From the NCBI GenBank assembly GCA_963763955.1, contig CAVXQP010000030.1, positions 62,001 to 126,000 on the forward strand: DNA of 64,000 nucleotides. The letters run 5' to 3'. The stretch is from DASUPK01 sp963763955 (lineage in GTDB: Bacteria > Actinomycetota > Thermoleophilia > Solirubrobacterales > 70-9). Numbering within the stretch: position 1 is the first letter of the stretch; the number at the start of each line of letters is the position of its first letter. The translations under genes and the position numbers were made by a program. Shown in pieces: positions 49,486 to 57,570 of this stretch. The notes below the pieces were generated by a model that was not told the origin of the DNA, searched no databases, and was given only the letters and a program-made list of their open reading frames with translations.

Positions 49486-49866
49486 ATGGCGGTCGACCTG
49501 GTCATTGACATCGAGAACACTCCCGGGGCGCTCGCGCAGGTGGCGGCCGCGATCAGCGATGCCGGCGTGAACATTGCAGCCGCCACATGCGTCGGCCCAG
49601 CCGAGCGGGCCGAGCTCCACATCCTGGTTCCGCATGCCGAGGCGGCGAAGCATGCACTGGCGATCTCGCATGTCGCGGTGACACGGGAGCGGGAAGTAGT
49701 GGTGGTCGATGTCGAGGACCGCCCCGGCGTTTTGGCCGACCTGACTCGCAAGATCGCTCGAGCTGGAGTCAACCTCGATCTGGTGTACGTCGCCACTCAG
49801 AATCGGTTGGTCCTGGGGGCGCCCGACCTCAGTGGTCTACGGGCCGCGCTCGAGACCTCGAGCTGA
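49486..49866 (+). CDS. Tandem ACT-domain protein
   Basis: 126 residues made of two ACT modules: VDLVIDIENTPGALAQVAAA with ISDAGVNIAAAT (residues 2-34), and VVVVDVEDRPGVLADLTRKI with ARAGVNLDLVYV (residues 68-100). ACT modules bind small ligands, often amino acids, and regulate enzymes; here there is no catalytic domain. TAGGCT lies 14 nt before the ATG, which would give a leader of only a few nucleotides. The partner enzyme, if any, is not adjacent. Confidence 0.85.
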   Translation: MAVDLVIDIENTPGALAQVAAAISDAGVNIAAATCVGPAERAELHILVPHAEAAKHALAISHVAVTREREVVVVDVEDRPGVLADLTRKIARAGVNLDLVYVATQNRLVLGAPDLSGLRAALETSS

Positions 49867-49893
49867 TCGGTCGTTCGCGGCGGAGGCGCCGCT

Positions 49894-51264
49894 CTAGGCC
49901 GCGGCGCCGAGCTTCGGCGACGTCCACGGCTCACCCAGGCGGCGGCTGAGCTCTTCGGCCAGCTCCGAGATCGCAATTCGAGACTGGTCGAGTGAATCGC
50001 GGTCGCGGAGGGTGACGGTGTCGTCGTCCATGGTCTGGTGGTCGACCGTCACGCCCCAGGGCGTGCCGATCTCATCCTGGCGACGGTAGCGCTTGCCGAT
50101 CGAGCCGCCGGTGTCGTACTCGGCCGACATCAGCTCGCGCAGCTGCTCGTAGATCTCTCGCGCCTTCTCGGGTTGCTCGTCCTTGTTGACCAAGGGAAGC
50201 ACCGCGACCTTCACTGGGGCGAGCCGGGGATGGAGCTTCAGGACCGTGCGCTGGCGCCCCTCCACCTCCTCGGTGTCGTAGGCGTCGACCATGAAGGAGA
50301 GCACCGCCCGGTCGACCCCGGCCGCCGGCTCGATCACGTACGGGACGAAGCGGTCGCCGGTGGCCGAGTCGACGTACTCGAGCTTCTCGCCAGAGAACTT
50401 CGCGTGCTGGGTGAGGTCGAAGTCGCCGCGGTTGGCGATCCCCTCGAGCTCCGACCAGCCCATCGGGAAGAGGTACTCGATGTCCGAGGTGGCGCTGGAG
50501 TAATGCGAGAGCTCGTCCTGCCCGTGGGCCCGCAGCCGGAGCTGATCGGGCCGGATGCCGAGGTCGGTGTACCAGCGCACCCGCTCCTCCATCCAGCGCT
50601 CGTGCCACTCGGGGGCGTCGGCAGGAGGGACGAAGAACTCCATCTCCATCTGCTCGAACTCGAGAGTCCGGAAGGTGAAGTTGCCGGGGGTGATCTCGTT
50701 CCGGAAGGACTTGCCGATCTGGGCGATGCCGAAGGGCGGCCTCTTGCGCGAGAACTGCAGGACGTTCTTGAAGTTGATGAAGATCCCCTGGGCGGTTTCG
50801 GGCCGCAGGTAGGCCTTGTGAGACTCGTCTTGCACGGGACCGACGTACGTCTCGAACATCAGGTTGAACTGGCGCGGCTCGGAGAGCTCGCCGCCGCAGT
50901 CAGGGCAGCGGATCTCGCCCTCCGCGTCCTCGGCGCCGAGCTGCTCCTCGCGCAGATCGTCTTCGCGCCAGCGCCTCTTGCACTCCCCCAGGCACTGGAC
51001 GAGCGGATCGGTGAAGCCGGCGAGGTGGCCCGACGCCTCCCAGACCTTGGGGTTCTGGATGATCGCCGAGTCGAGCGCGACGATGTCGTCGCGCTCCTGG
51101 ATCATCGCGCGCCACCACTCGTTCTTGACGTTGTTCTTGAGCAGTACGCCGTAGTGCCCGTAGTCGTAGGTGTTGGCGAAGCCGCCGTATATCTCCGACG
51201 CCGGGAAGATGAAGCCGCGCCGCTTGCAGAGAGCGACGATCTCTTCGAGCCGCAGGTCAGCCAT
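49894..51264 (-). CDS. glyQS: Glycyl-tRNA synthetase, dimeric (eukaryote/archaeal-like) type
   Basis: 456 residues. Class II synthetase of the alpha2 type: begins MADLRLEEIVALCKRRGFIF, motif 1/2 regions at LRPETAQGIFINFKNVL and FRNEITPGNFTFRTLEFEQM, a CPDCGG zinc element near residue 135, motif 3 near GVDRAVLSF and an anticodon-binding domain at the end (KVAVLPLVNKDEQPEKAREI). Charges tRNA-Gly. The ATG at 51264 is chosen because TACGCT lies 7 nt upstream; an in-frame GTG at 51315 is upstream of that and unlikely. Confidence 0.97.
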   Translation of the reverse strand: MADLRLEEIVALCKRRGFIFPASEIYGGFANTYDYGHYGVLLKNNVKNEWWRAMIQERDDIVALDSAIIQNPKVWEASGHLAGFTDPLVQCLGECKRRWREDDLREEQLGAEDAEGEIRCPDCGGELSEPRQFNLMFETYVGPVQDESHKAYLRPETAQGIFINFKNVLQFSRKRPPFGIAQIGKSFRNEITPGNFTFRTLEFEQMEMEFFVPPADAPEWHERWMEERVRWYTDLGIRPDQLRLRAHGQDELSHYSSATSDIEYLFPMGWSELEGIANRGDFDLTQHAKFSGEKLEYVDSATGDRFVPYVIEPAAGVDRAVLSFMVDAYDTEEVEGRQRTVLKLHPRLAPVKVAVLPLVNKDEQPEKAREIYEQLRELMSAEYDTGGSIGKRYRRQDEIGTPWGVTVDHQTMDDDTVTLRDRDSLDQSRIAISELAEELSRRLGEPWTSPKLGAAA

Positions 51265-51271
51265 GGGCGGG

Positions 51272-51277
51272 AGCGTA
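51272..51277 (-). promoter_or_regulatory. Probable -10 element for leaderless glyQS mRNA
   Basis: Minus-strand TACGCT, 7 nt (CCCGCCC) before the ATG; no purine-rich site lies between them. Confidence 0.5.
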
Positions 51278-51362
51278 AACGGCGGCTCGCGTGGGCTGCC
51301 ACCAAATGCGCCCAAAATTCGCCAGGTTTGTCCGTCCGTTTGCGGCTAGCTTTGACCTCGGA

Positions 51363-53972
51363 TTGGACTCATACATTCGTACATCGCTCGATCGGCTTCG
51401 CCATGGCCGTCTCCCCGCGTTCGCGATCGCCGCCATCGCCTCGGCTCTGCTCTGCTTCATGCCTGCCCGCGCCGCGGCGGCGGTGCCAAATGGTTTCCAG
51501 GAGGACACGGTCATCTCGGGTCTCACCGAGCCCACGAATGTCGCCTTCGCTCCGGACGGTCGCGTGTTCGTGTCCGAGAAGGGCGGGGTGATCAAGGAGT
51601 TCGACAGCCTCAGCGACACGAGCGCCACCATCGTCGCGGACCTGCGCACCGAGGTTTACAACTACCAGGATCGAGGGTTGCTTGGCATGGTTCTCGATCC
51701 GCAATTCCCGACTCGCCCGTACATGTACGTGCTCTACACGCGGGATGCGCTCCCGGGCGGCAACGCCCCGCAGTGGGGCTTTCCCGATGACACGTACGAT
51801 TTCTGCCCCGACCCTCCCGGCGGGGAGACCGACGGCTGCGTCGCTACTGGCCGCCTCGTCCGCCTGACGTTGAGCGGCAACACCGTCTCGAGCCAAACCA
51901 ACCTGATTACGGACTGGTGCCAGCAGTACCCCAGCCATTCGATCGGCGAGCTGGCGTTCGGCCCGGACGGGGCCCTGTACGCAAGCGGAGGGGACGGGGC
52001 GAGCTTCACCTTCGCTGACTGGGGCCAGGCCGGCAGCCCGAAGAATCCGTGCGGCGACCCGCCAGGCGGCGTTGGGACGGCCCTCTCTCCGCCGGCGTCG
52101 GAAGGCGGAGCGCTGAGGAGCCAGGACGCCCGGACGACCTCCGATCCAACGGGCCTGGACGGCGCGCTGCTGCGACTCGATCCCGACACCGGACAGGCGA
52201 TGGCTGGAAACCCGTTCGGGTCGAGCAGCGACGCGAACCAGCGGCGGATCATCGCCTACGGTTTCCGCAATCCGTTCCGCTTCACGTTCCGCCCGGGTAC
52301 GGGTGAGCTCTGGATCGGGGACGTAGGCTCGGGCTACACGGAGGAGATCGACAGGCTCGCGAACCCGACCGGTTCGCCAGTGGCGGACTTCGGCTGGCCC
52401 TGCTACGAGGGGCCCAGCCGGCAGCCGAGCTTCGACGCGGCCAACCTCAACCTCTGCCAGGGCCTCTACACCGCCGGCTCAGCGGCGAATCCGTACTTCA
52501 GCTACAACCACGATCAAGAGGTCGTGACCGGCGACGGCTGCCCTCTCGGCAACGGTTCGGCTATCACCGGTCTCACCTTCTATCCGGGTGGTCCCTTCCC
52601 GAGCTCCTACAACGGCGCTCTCTTCTTCTCGGACTACGCTCGCGCCTGCATCTGGGTGATGCTCCCGGGCGCGAATGGGCTCCCGGACCCGTCCAAGGTA
52701 AGCGTCTTCGACCAGTCTGCACTCATCCCGGTCAAGCTGACGGTTGGCCCTGGGGGCGATCTCTACTACGTCAACCTGGGGGAGCCGGGAACCGCGAGCG
52801 GCAGTATTCAGCGGATCACCCATCCCCAGGGGAACTCCCCGCCGGTTGCGGTCGCGGCGGCGAATCCGACCTTCGGCGCCGTGCCGCTCGCTGTCAACTT
52901 CGATGGGACCGGGTCCAGCGATCCCAACGGCGACGCCCTCTCCTATGCATGGGACCTGGACGGCGACGGACAGTTCGACGATTCGACTCAGGCAAAGCCG
53001 TCGCGTACCTATAGCTCGCCGGGGACGTACGACGTGGGGCTCAAGGTGACCGACCCCGACGGAGCCTCGGACACCGATTCGGTCCAGATCCAGCCGGGGA
53101 ACACGCCCCCGACGGCGCAGATCGACGCCCCGACGGGCAGCTTCACCTATGCAGTGGGCGACGACGTCAACTTCTCCGGGAGTGCCTCGGACGCCCAGGA
53201 GACCCTGCCGGCTTCCGCGTACAGCTGGAGCGTCACGATCAACCATTGTCCGAGCGCCTGTCATGTCCACCCCTATCAATCCTTCCCGGGGGTCACCAGC
53301 GGATCGGTCCCCGCCCCGGACCACGATTACCCGTCCTCCCTCACGGTCACGTTGACGGTGACCGACAGCGGCGGGCTGAGCGGCACGGACGCCGTGACGA
53401 TCTACCCGCGCACGGTTCAGCTCACCCTCGACTCATCCCCACCGGGGGTCAAGATCGGGATAGACCAGGGAACGGCGATCACTCCGTTCACCGAGCCGGT
53501 GATCGAGGGGTCCGCCCACTCGGTGGCCGCGCCGCCCCAGGCGAGCATGTGCGGCGCGACGTATGGGTTCGATTCGTGGTCGGACGGCGGGGCGGTCGCC
53601 CACAACATCAAGGCCGCGACCGACCTCCGATTGGAGGCGAGGTACGTGAGCCCACTCGGCTCTCTTCCTCCTGTGCTCGGTGAATGCGGGGCACGTGCGG
53701 TCTGCGGGGGCACCCACGTCACGATCGTTGGCACTGAGAGGGCAGACACGCTGATCGGAACTGCTGGCGATGACGTGATCGCGGGACTGGGTGGGAAGGA
53801 CAAGCTGGTCGGCAAGGCCGGCGATGACCTGATCTGCGGAGGCAAGGGAGCCGACATCCTCCGGGGCGGGGCGGGCGAGAACCTGCTCAAGGGCGGGCCG
53901 GGCCGAGACCTCTGTCTGGTCAGAGCGCGATCGGATCGGGTGCGGGGCTGCGAGCGGGTCAGGGCCCACTAG
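51363..53972 (+). CDS. Secreted PQQ-type sugar dehydrogenase-like protein with PKD and RTX-like domains
   Basis: 869 residues from TTG 51363. Signal peptide (RLPAFAIAAIASALLCF, cleavage near ARA-AA). Residues about 45-490 form a GSDH/Gdh-type six-bladed propeller (GLTEPTNVAFAPDGRVFVSE ... YNYQDRGLLGMVLDPQFPTR ... YGFRNPFRFTF). Two PKD-like modules follow (VNFDGTGSSDPNGDALSYAW and VGDDVNFSGSASDAQET). The C-terminal 90 residues hold GG-x-G-x-D-type calcium-binding repeats (GTAGDDVIAGLGGKDKLVGK, GGKGADILRGGAGENLLKGG). Oxidises a sugar or polysaccharide outside the cell if PQQ is bound. Frames starting at 51291 or 51306 would add a weakly coding region; TTG with TAGCTT 10 nt upstream gives the better signal peptide. 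Confidence 0.85.
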   Translation: MDSYIRTSLDRLRHGRLPAFAIAAIASALLCFMPARAAAAVPNGFQEDTVISGLTEPTNVAFAPDGRVFVSEKGGVIKEFDSLSDTSATIVADLRTEVYNYQDRGLLGMVLDPQFPTRPYMYVLYTRDALPGGNAPQWGFPDDTYDFCPDPPGGETDGCVATGRLVRLTLSGNTVSSQTNLITDWCQQYPSHSIGELAFGPDGALYASGGDGASFTFADWGQAGSPKNPCGDPPGGVGTALSPPASEGGALRSQDARTTSDPTGLDGALLRLDPDTGQAMAGNPFGSSSDANQRRIIAYGFRNPFRFTFRPGTGELWIGDVGSGYTEEIDRLANPTGSPVADFGWPCYEGPSRQPSFDAANLNLCQGLYTAGSAANPYFSYNHDQEVVTGDGCPLGNGSAITGLTFYPGGPFPSSYNGALFFSDYARACIWVMLPGANGLPDPSKVSVFDQSALIPVKLTVGPGGDLYYVNLGEPGTASGSIQRITHPQGNSPPVAVAAANPTFGAVPLAVNFDGTGSSDPNGDALSYAWDLDGDGQFDDSTQAKPSRTYSSPGTYDVGLKVTDPDGASDTDSVQIQPGNTPPTAQIDAPTGSFTYAVGDDVNFSGSASDAQETLPASAYSWSVTINHCPSACHVHPYQSFPGVTSGSVPAPDHDYPSSLTVTLTVTDSGGLSGTDAVTIYPRTVQLTLDSSPPGVKIGIDQGTAITPFTEPVIEGSAHSVAAPPQASMCGATYGFDSWSDGGAVAHNIKAATDLRLEARYVSPLGSLPPVLGECGARAVCGGTHVTIVGTERADTLIGTAGDDVIAGLGGKDKLVGKAGDDLICGGKGADILRGGAGENLLKGGPGRDLCLVRARSDRVRGCERVRAH

Positions 53973-54030
53973 CGCAGCGGCGGCTCGCGTGCGGTGCCCG
54001 TAGACGCCGCCCACTACCCTCTTGCCTCCG

Positions 54031-54354
54031 ATGCCGATCTACGAGTACCGCTGCCTCAACGGTCATAACTTCGAGGTCATCCAGAGTATGTCCGACGACC
54101 CCGTCGAGACCTGCGAGGTGTGCGGCGCTCCGGTCGAGCGCGTCTTCCATCCGGTCGCGGTCCACTTCAAGGGCTCCGGCTTCTACTCCACGGACTACAA
54201 GAGCAAGCCCAAGGCCGATGCATCGAAGGACGGCGACGGCGCCTCGGGCGATTCCGGGAGCTCGAGCACCGACTCGTCCGGCTCCGAGTCGAGCTCGAAG
54301 AAGTCCGATTCGAGCGGGTCGGATAAGGCCACGACCAAGTCCAGCTCCGACTAG
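54031..54354 (+). CDS. FmdB-family zinc-ribbon protein
   Basis: 107 residues. The first 50 are the FmdB regulatory-protein zinc ribbon: MPIYEYRCLNGHNFEVIQSM with Cys and His, then ETCEVCGAPVERVF, and GSGFYSTDYK. The last 50 are a Ser/Asp/Lys low-complexity tail (SGDSGSSSTDSSGSESSSKK). The family is annotated from a methylotroph formamidase operon, but most members have no known role. TACCCT is 10 nt before the ATG. It is convergent with the LCP gene and they share CTAG at their ends. Confidence 0.88.
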   Translation: MPIYEYRCLNGHNFEVIQSMSDDPVETCEVCGAPVERVFHPVAVHFKGSGFYSTDYKSKPKADASKDGDGASGDSGSSSTDSSGSESSSKKSDSSGSDKATTKSSSD

Positions 54355-55742
54355 GACCCCGGTGAGCAGGCGGGGCGATGCGGGGGGTCGCCCCCGATCA
54401 GCTTCTTGACGGCGTCCTCGCAGGCGCCCTGCGGGATGAAGAGGCTGCCGCCCGGGCCGCTGCTCGCCTGGCTGTGGGCGCCGGTGCCGCCGAGCACGTT
54501 CGTCGCTCCGTTGCCGCCCAGGATCGCCGCGATCGCCACCTGCGGGAGAGTGAAGCCGCCCATGTCGCTGATGAACGCCTTGGGGGCGTCCCAGCCGATG
54601 AACGGCCCCTTGATGAAGTTGTAGGGGAAGCGGGTGATGCTGGTGAGACGCCCCTTGATCCCGTCGAGGACCTGCTGCTGGCGGGCGGCGCGGTTACGGT
54701 CGTCCTCCGCCGGGTTGCAGTTGTTGTGCCTGATCCGCGCATAGGCGAGCGCCTTGTCACCCTGCAGGGTGATCTCGCCGGGGGGCAGCTTCAGGGAGAC
54801 GCCGCCCTGCTTCTTGCCGCCGTCGACGTCCCCGCAGACCACGGGGCCGTTCTTCTTGCCGTTCGTGTCGGGCACGTCGATCGTCACCCCGCCGAGCGTG
54901 TTGATGAAGCTGGCGAAGCCGTCGAAGTCGACGATCACGATGTGGTTGATGTCGATGCCGAGGAAGTTCTCGACGGTCTTGATGGTCTCCGCGGGATTTC
55001 CGTTCGTGCTGCGGGTGTTGCAGGCGAGGGAGGCGTTGATCTTCTGCTCGCCGCAGTTCGGGATCGCCGCGTAGCTGTCGCGGGGGATGGAGAGCTTGCG
55101 GAAGGAGGTGAGCGAGGCGTGCAGCACCATGATGGTGTCGGCGCGCGGGGGCCCCTGGCCCTCGGTTCCGTTGGCGTTGTGCTGGGTCTTGCCGCGGCGG
55201 TCGCCCCCCAGAATGAGGATGTTCTGCCCGGCCAGCACCGCGGGGCCGCCCTTGAGCGCGTCCTTCGCCGACTGCGGGAGCTTGCCCTTCTGGATCTGCG
55301 CCGAGATCGCGAAGGTGATGAAGCTGAGCAGCAGCCAGCCGATGGCGATGATCAGGATCCAGCGGAGCCAGGGGCGCTTGCCGCCGGTGAGCCTCGAGAA
55401 GAAGCCGCGGATACCGCCCCGGTCGCCGCCGCTGCGGATGCTGTCGAGGCTCGGCTTGCGGATCCGGTCCCGCAGGCTGGGGCGGGAGCGATAGACCCGG
55501 TAGGGCGGCTTCTCCCTCGGCTGCTTCCCTTCCTTCTCTGCTGCGGGCTTCTTACGCGGTTGGGCCGAGCGCTTCTGACCGCCCCGGCCGCTGCGGCCAT
55601 AGACCGTGTACTCGGGTTTCTTGCCGCCTTCGCCCTCGCCTGACCCCCCCGACCCGCCGGGCTTCTTGGGCTCGTCGGGCTTGCCTCGGCCCTCGGATCC
55701 CCCGGGCCGCTTGGGCGGCCGATCATCTCCTGCCGGAGACAT
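54351..55742 (-). CDS. LytR-CpsA-Psr (LCP) family protein
   Basis: 463 residues. LCP enzymes transfer wall polymers (teichoic acid, arabinogalactan or capsule) to peptidoglycan. The first 125 residues are an unusually long cytosolic Pro/Gly/Lys/Arg-rich segment, followed by one membrane helix (WILIIAIGWLLLSFITFAI) and the extracellular LCP domain (residues about 170-400) with ILGGDRRGKTQHNANGTEGQ, RADTIMVLHASLTSFRKLSI, PRDSYAAIPNC and the Arg/Asp pair in YARIRHNNCNPAEDDRNRAA. A C-terminal Gly/Ser-rich tail follows. No neighbouring wall-polymer genes are seen, so the acceptor polymer is unknown. Confidence 0.93.
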   Translation of the reverse strand: MSPAGDDRPPKRPGGSEGRGKPDEPKKPGGSGGSGEGEGGKKPEYTVYGRSGRGGQKRSAQPRKKPAAEKEGKQPREKPPYRVYRSRPSLRDRIRKPSLDSIRSGGDRGGIRGFFSRLTGGKRPWLRWILIIAIGWLLLSFITFAISAQIQKGKLPQSAKDALKGGPAVLAGQNILILGGDRRGKTQHNANGTEGQGPPRADTIMVLHASLTSFRKLSIPRDSYAAIPNCGEQKINASLACNTRSTNGNPAETIKTVENFLGIDINHIVIVDFDGFASFINTLGGVTIDVPDTNGKKNGPVVCGDVDGGKKQGGVSLKLPPGEITLQGDKALAYARIRHNNCNPAEDDRNRAARQQQVLDGIKGRLTSITRFPYNFIKGPFIGWDAPKAFISDMGGFTLPQVAIAAILGGNGATNVLGGTGAHSQASSGPGGSLFIPQGACEDAVKKLIGGDPPHRPACSPGS

Positions 55743-55784
55743 GGGATATCAATACTTACGCATGCCGCCGGACCCTTCCTGCCG

Positions 55785-56741
55785 TTGACCCCCCGCGAGA
55801 CGATCGGCGTCGACCTGGGCGGGACCAAGATGCTGGTCGGGGTCGTCGACTCCGAGCAGCACACCCGGTACGAGGGCATGGAGTCCTCGACCGGGCTGAG
55901 CGAGGAGCGGCTGGTCGAAGACCTGGGACGGGAGCTCGAGGAAGCGAAGCAGGCGCGCCCCGACGTCGTGGCGGCTGGCCTTGGAATCCCGGCGACCATC
56001 GACCACGACCGCGGCGTGGCGATCCAGGCGGTCAACCTGGAGATCTCGGACGTGCCCGTGCGAGACCTGATGCGCGAGCGGATCGGCCTGCCCGTCTATC
56101 TGGACAACGACGCCAACGTCGCCGCGCTCGCGGAGCACCTCTACGGCGCCGGTCGGGGGGCTCGGAACGTGGTCATGCTGACCATCGGAACCGGCATCGG
56201 GGGCGGGCTCATCCTGGGCGGCGAGATCTACCGTGGCTCGACCGGGGGAGCGGCCGAGCTCGGCCACGTCGTGATCGTGGAGGACGGATTGCCGTGCCAG
56301 GGGAACTGCCCGAACCACGGCTGCGTCGAGACCTACGCCTCGGGCACCGCGCTGGCACGGGAGGGCAAGGCCGTCGCCGAGCGGGAGCCCGATTCGGCGC
56401 TCGGCAGGGCCCTCGGCGAGGGGCCCATCGCCGGTAAGACCGTGACTGAGCTGGCGATCAAGGGCGACAAGCTCGCCCGTGAGGTCGTGGCCGAGGCGGG
56501 CCGCCACCTCGGCGTCGCGATGGCGAGCCTGGCCAACATCTTCGATCCCGACGTGATCGTGATCGGCGGTGGTGTGTCCGTGGTCGGCGACCTGCTGCTC
56601 GAGCCGGCACGGGAGGAGCTCCGCTCGCGCGCGCTCGACCCGATGAACAAGACGCTGGTGAAGCTGGCCGAGCTGGGGGCCGACGCGGGGATGATCGGGG
56701 CCGCGGCGATGGCGCTGATCGAGCTCGACAAGGAGAGCTGA
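55785..56741 (+). CDS. ROK-family glucokinase
   Basis: 318 residues. N-terminal ATP-binding motif IGVDLGGTKMLVGVVDSEQH, catalytic Asp in LDNDANVAALAEHLYGAGRG near residue 105, GTGIGGGLILGGEIYRGSTG, and the ROK zinc signature LPCQGNCPNHGCVETYASG near residue 170. Phosphorylates glucose (or a related sugar) with ATP. Start TTG 55785; an ATG further upstream is out of frame. rsmI begins 7 nt after its stop, so the two are probably co-transcribed. It is divergent from the LCP gene. Confidence 0.93.
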   Translation: MTPRETIGVDLGGTKMLVGVVDSEQHTRYEGMESSTGLSEERLVEDLGRELEEAKQARPDVVAAGLGIPATIDHDRGVAIQAVNLEISDVPVRDLMRERIGLPVYLDNDANVAALAEHLYGAGRGARNVVMLTIGTGIGGGLILGGEIYRGSTGGAAELGHVVIVEDGLPCQGNCPNHGCVETYASGTALAREGKAVAEREPDSALGRALGEGPIAGKTVTELAIKGDKLAREVVAEAGRHLGVAMASLANIFDPDVIVIGGGVSVVGDLLLEPAREELRSRALDPMNKTLVKLAELGADAGMIGAAAMALIELDKES

Positions 56742-56747
56742 GACCCG

Positions 56748-57569
56748 GTGCCGGGCAAGCTCACCGTCTGCCCGACTCCGATCGGGAACCTCGAGGACAT
56801 CACGCTGCGAGCGCGACGTGCGCTCTATGAGGCGGACGTGATCGCCTGCGAGGACACCCGGAGGACCGGCCTCCTACTGGAGCGCCTTGAGATCCAGGCG
56901 CTGCGGCTGGTCTCCTACCACGAGGGGAACGAGGCGGAGCGCGCGCGGGATTTGGCCCAGCGGATCGAGCGCGGCGACAACGTCGCCCTCGTCTCCGACG
57001 CCGGCACGCCCGCGATTTCCGATCCCGGGTTTCGACTGATCCGAGCCTGCATCGACCGCGACCTCGACCTCGAGGTGCTGCCAGGGCCCTCGTCGATCGT
57101 CACCGCGCTGGTTGCCTCCGGTCTGCCGCCGCACCGCTTCCGCTTCCAGGGCTTTCTCCCGCGTCGGACCGGCGAGCTCGAGCGAGTGCTCCAGGCGACG
57201 GAGACGCTGATCGCCTTCGAGTCCCCGCGGCGCCTGCCGGAGTCGCTGCGGGCGCTCGCCCAGCTCGCCCCCGACCGGCCCGCCGCGGTCTGCCGCGAGC
57301 TCACCAAACTCCATGAGGAGATCGCGCGCGGCACCCTCGGCGAGCTCTCCCGCCGGTTCCGGGACGAGGCCCGCGGCGAGATCGTGGTCGTGATCGGCCC
57401 CGCTGCCGAGCGCGGTACGGCCGACATCGGCTTCGCCACCGACGCGCTCCGCGGGCTGATCCGGGCCGGCGCCCGCCCGCGTGCCGCGGCCAGCGTCGTC
57501 TCGGCGCTCACCGGCGTGCCCGCGAACGACCTGTACAAGGGGATCACCGGGCGCGATCCGCGCCGCTAG
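56748..57569 (+). CDS. rsmI: 16S rRNA (cytidine1402-2'-O)-methyltransferase RsmI
   Basis: 273 residues of the SAM-dependent tetrapyrrole methylase-like fold. Family motifs in order: VCPTPIGNLEDITLRARRAL at the N terminus, CEDTRRTGLLLERL, VALVSDAGTPAISDPGFRLI, and VLPGPSSIVTALVASGLPPH with FQGFLPRRTGELERVL. Methylates the ribose of C1402 in the decoding centre of the 30S subunit. Start GTG 56748. It heads the run that, past two small or divergent genes, continues to metG, tatD, rsmA and ispE. Confidence 0.95.
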   Translation: MPGKLTVCPTPIGNLEDITLRARRALYEADVIACEDTRRTGLLLERLEIQALRLVSYHEGNEAERARDLAQRIERGDNVALVSDAGTPAISDPGFRLIRACIDRDLDLEVLPGPSSIVTALVASGLPPHRFRFQGFLPRRTGELERVLQATETLIAFESPRRLPESLRALAQLAPDRPAAVCRELTKLHEEIARGTLGELSRRFRDEARGEIVVVIGPAAERGTADIGFATDALRGLIRAGARPRAAASVVSALTGVPANDLYKGITGRDPRR

Positions 57570-57570
57570 C

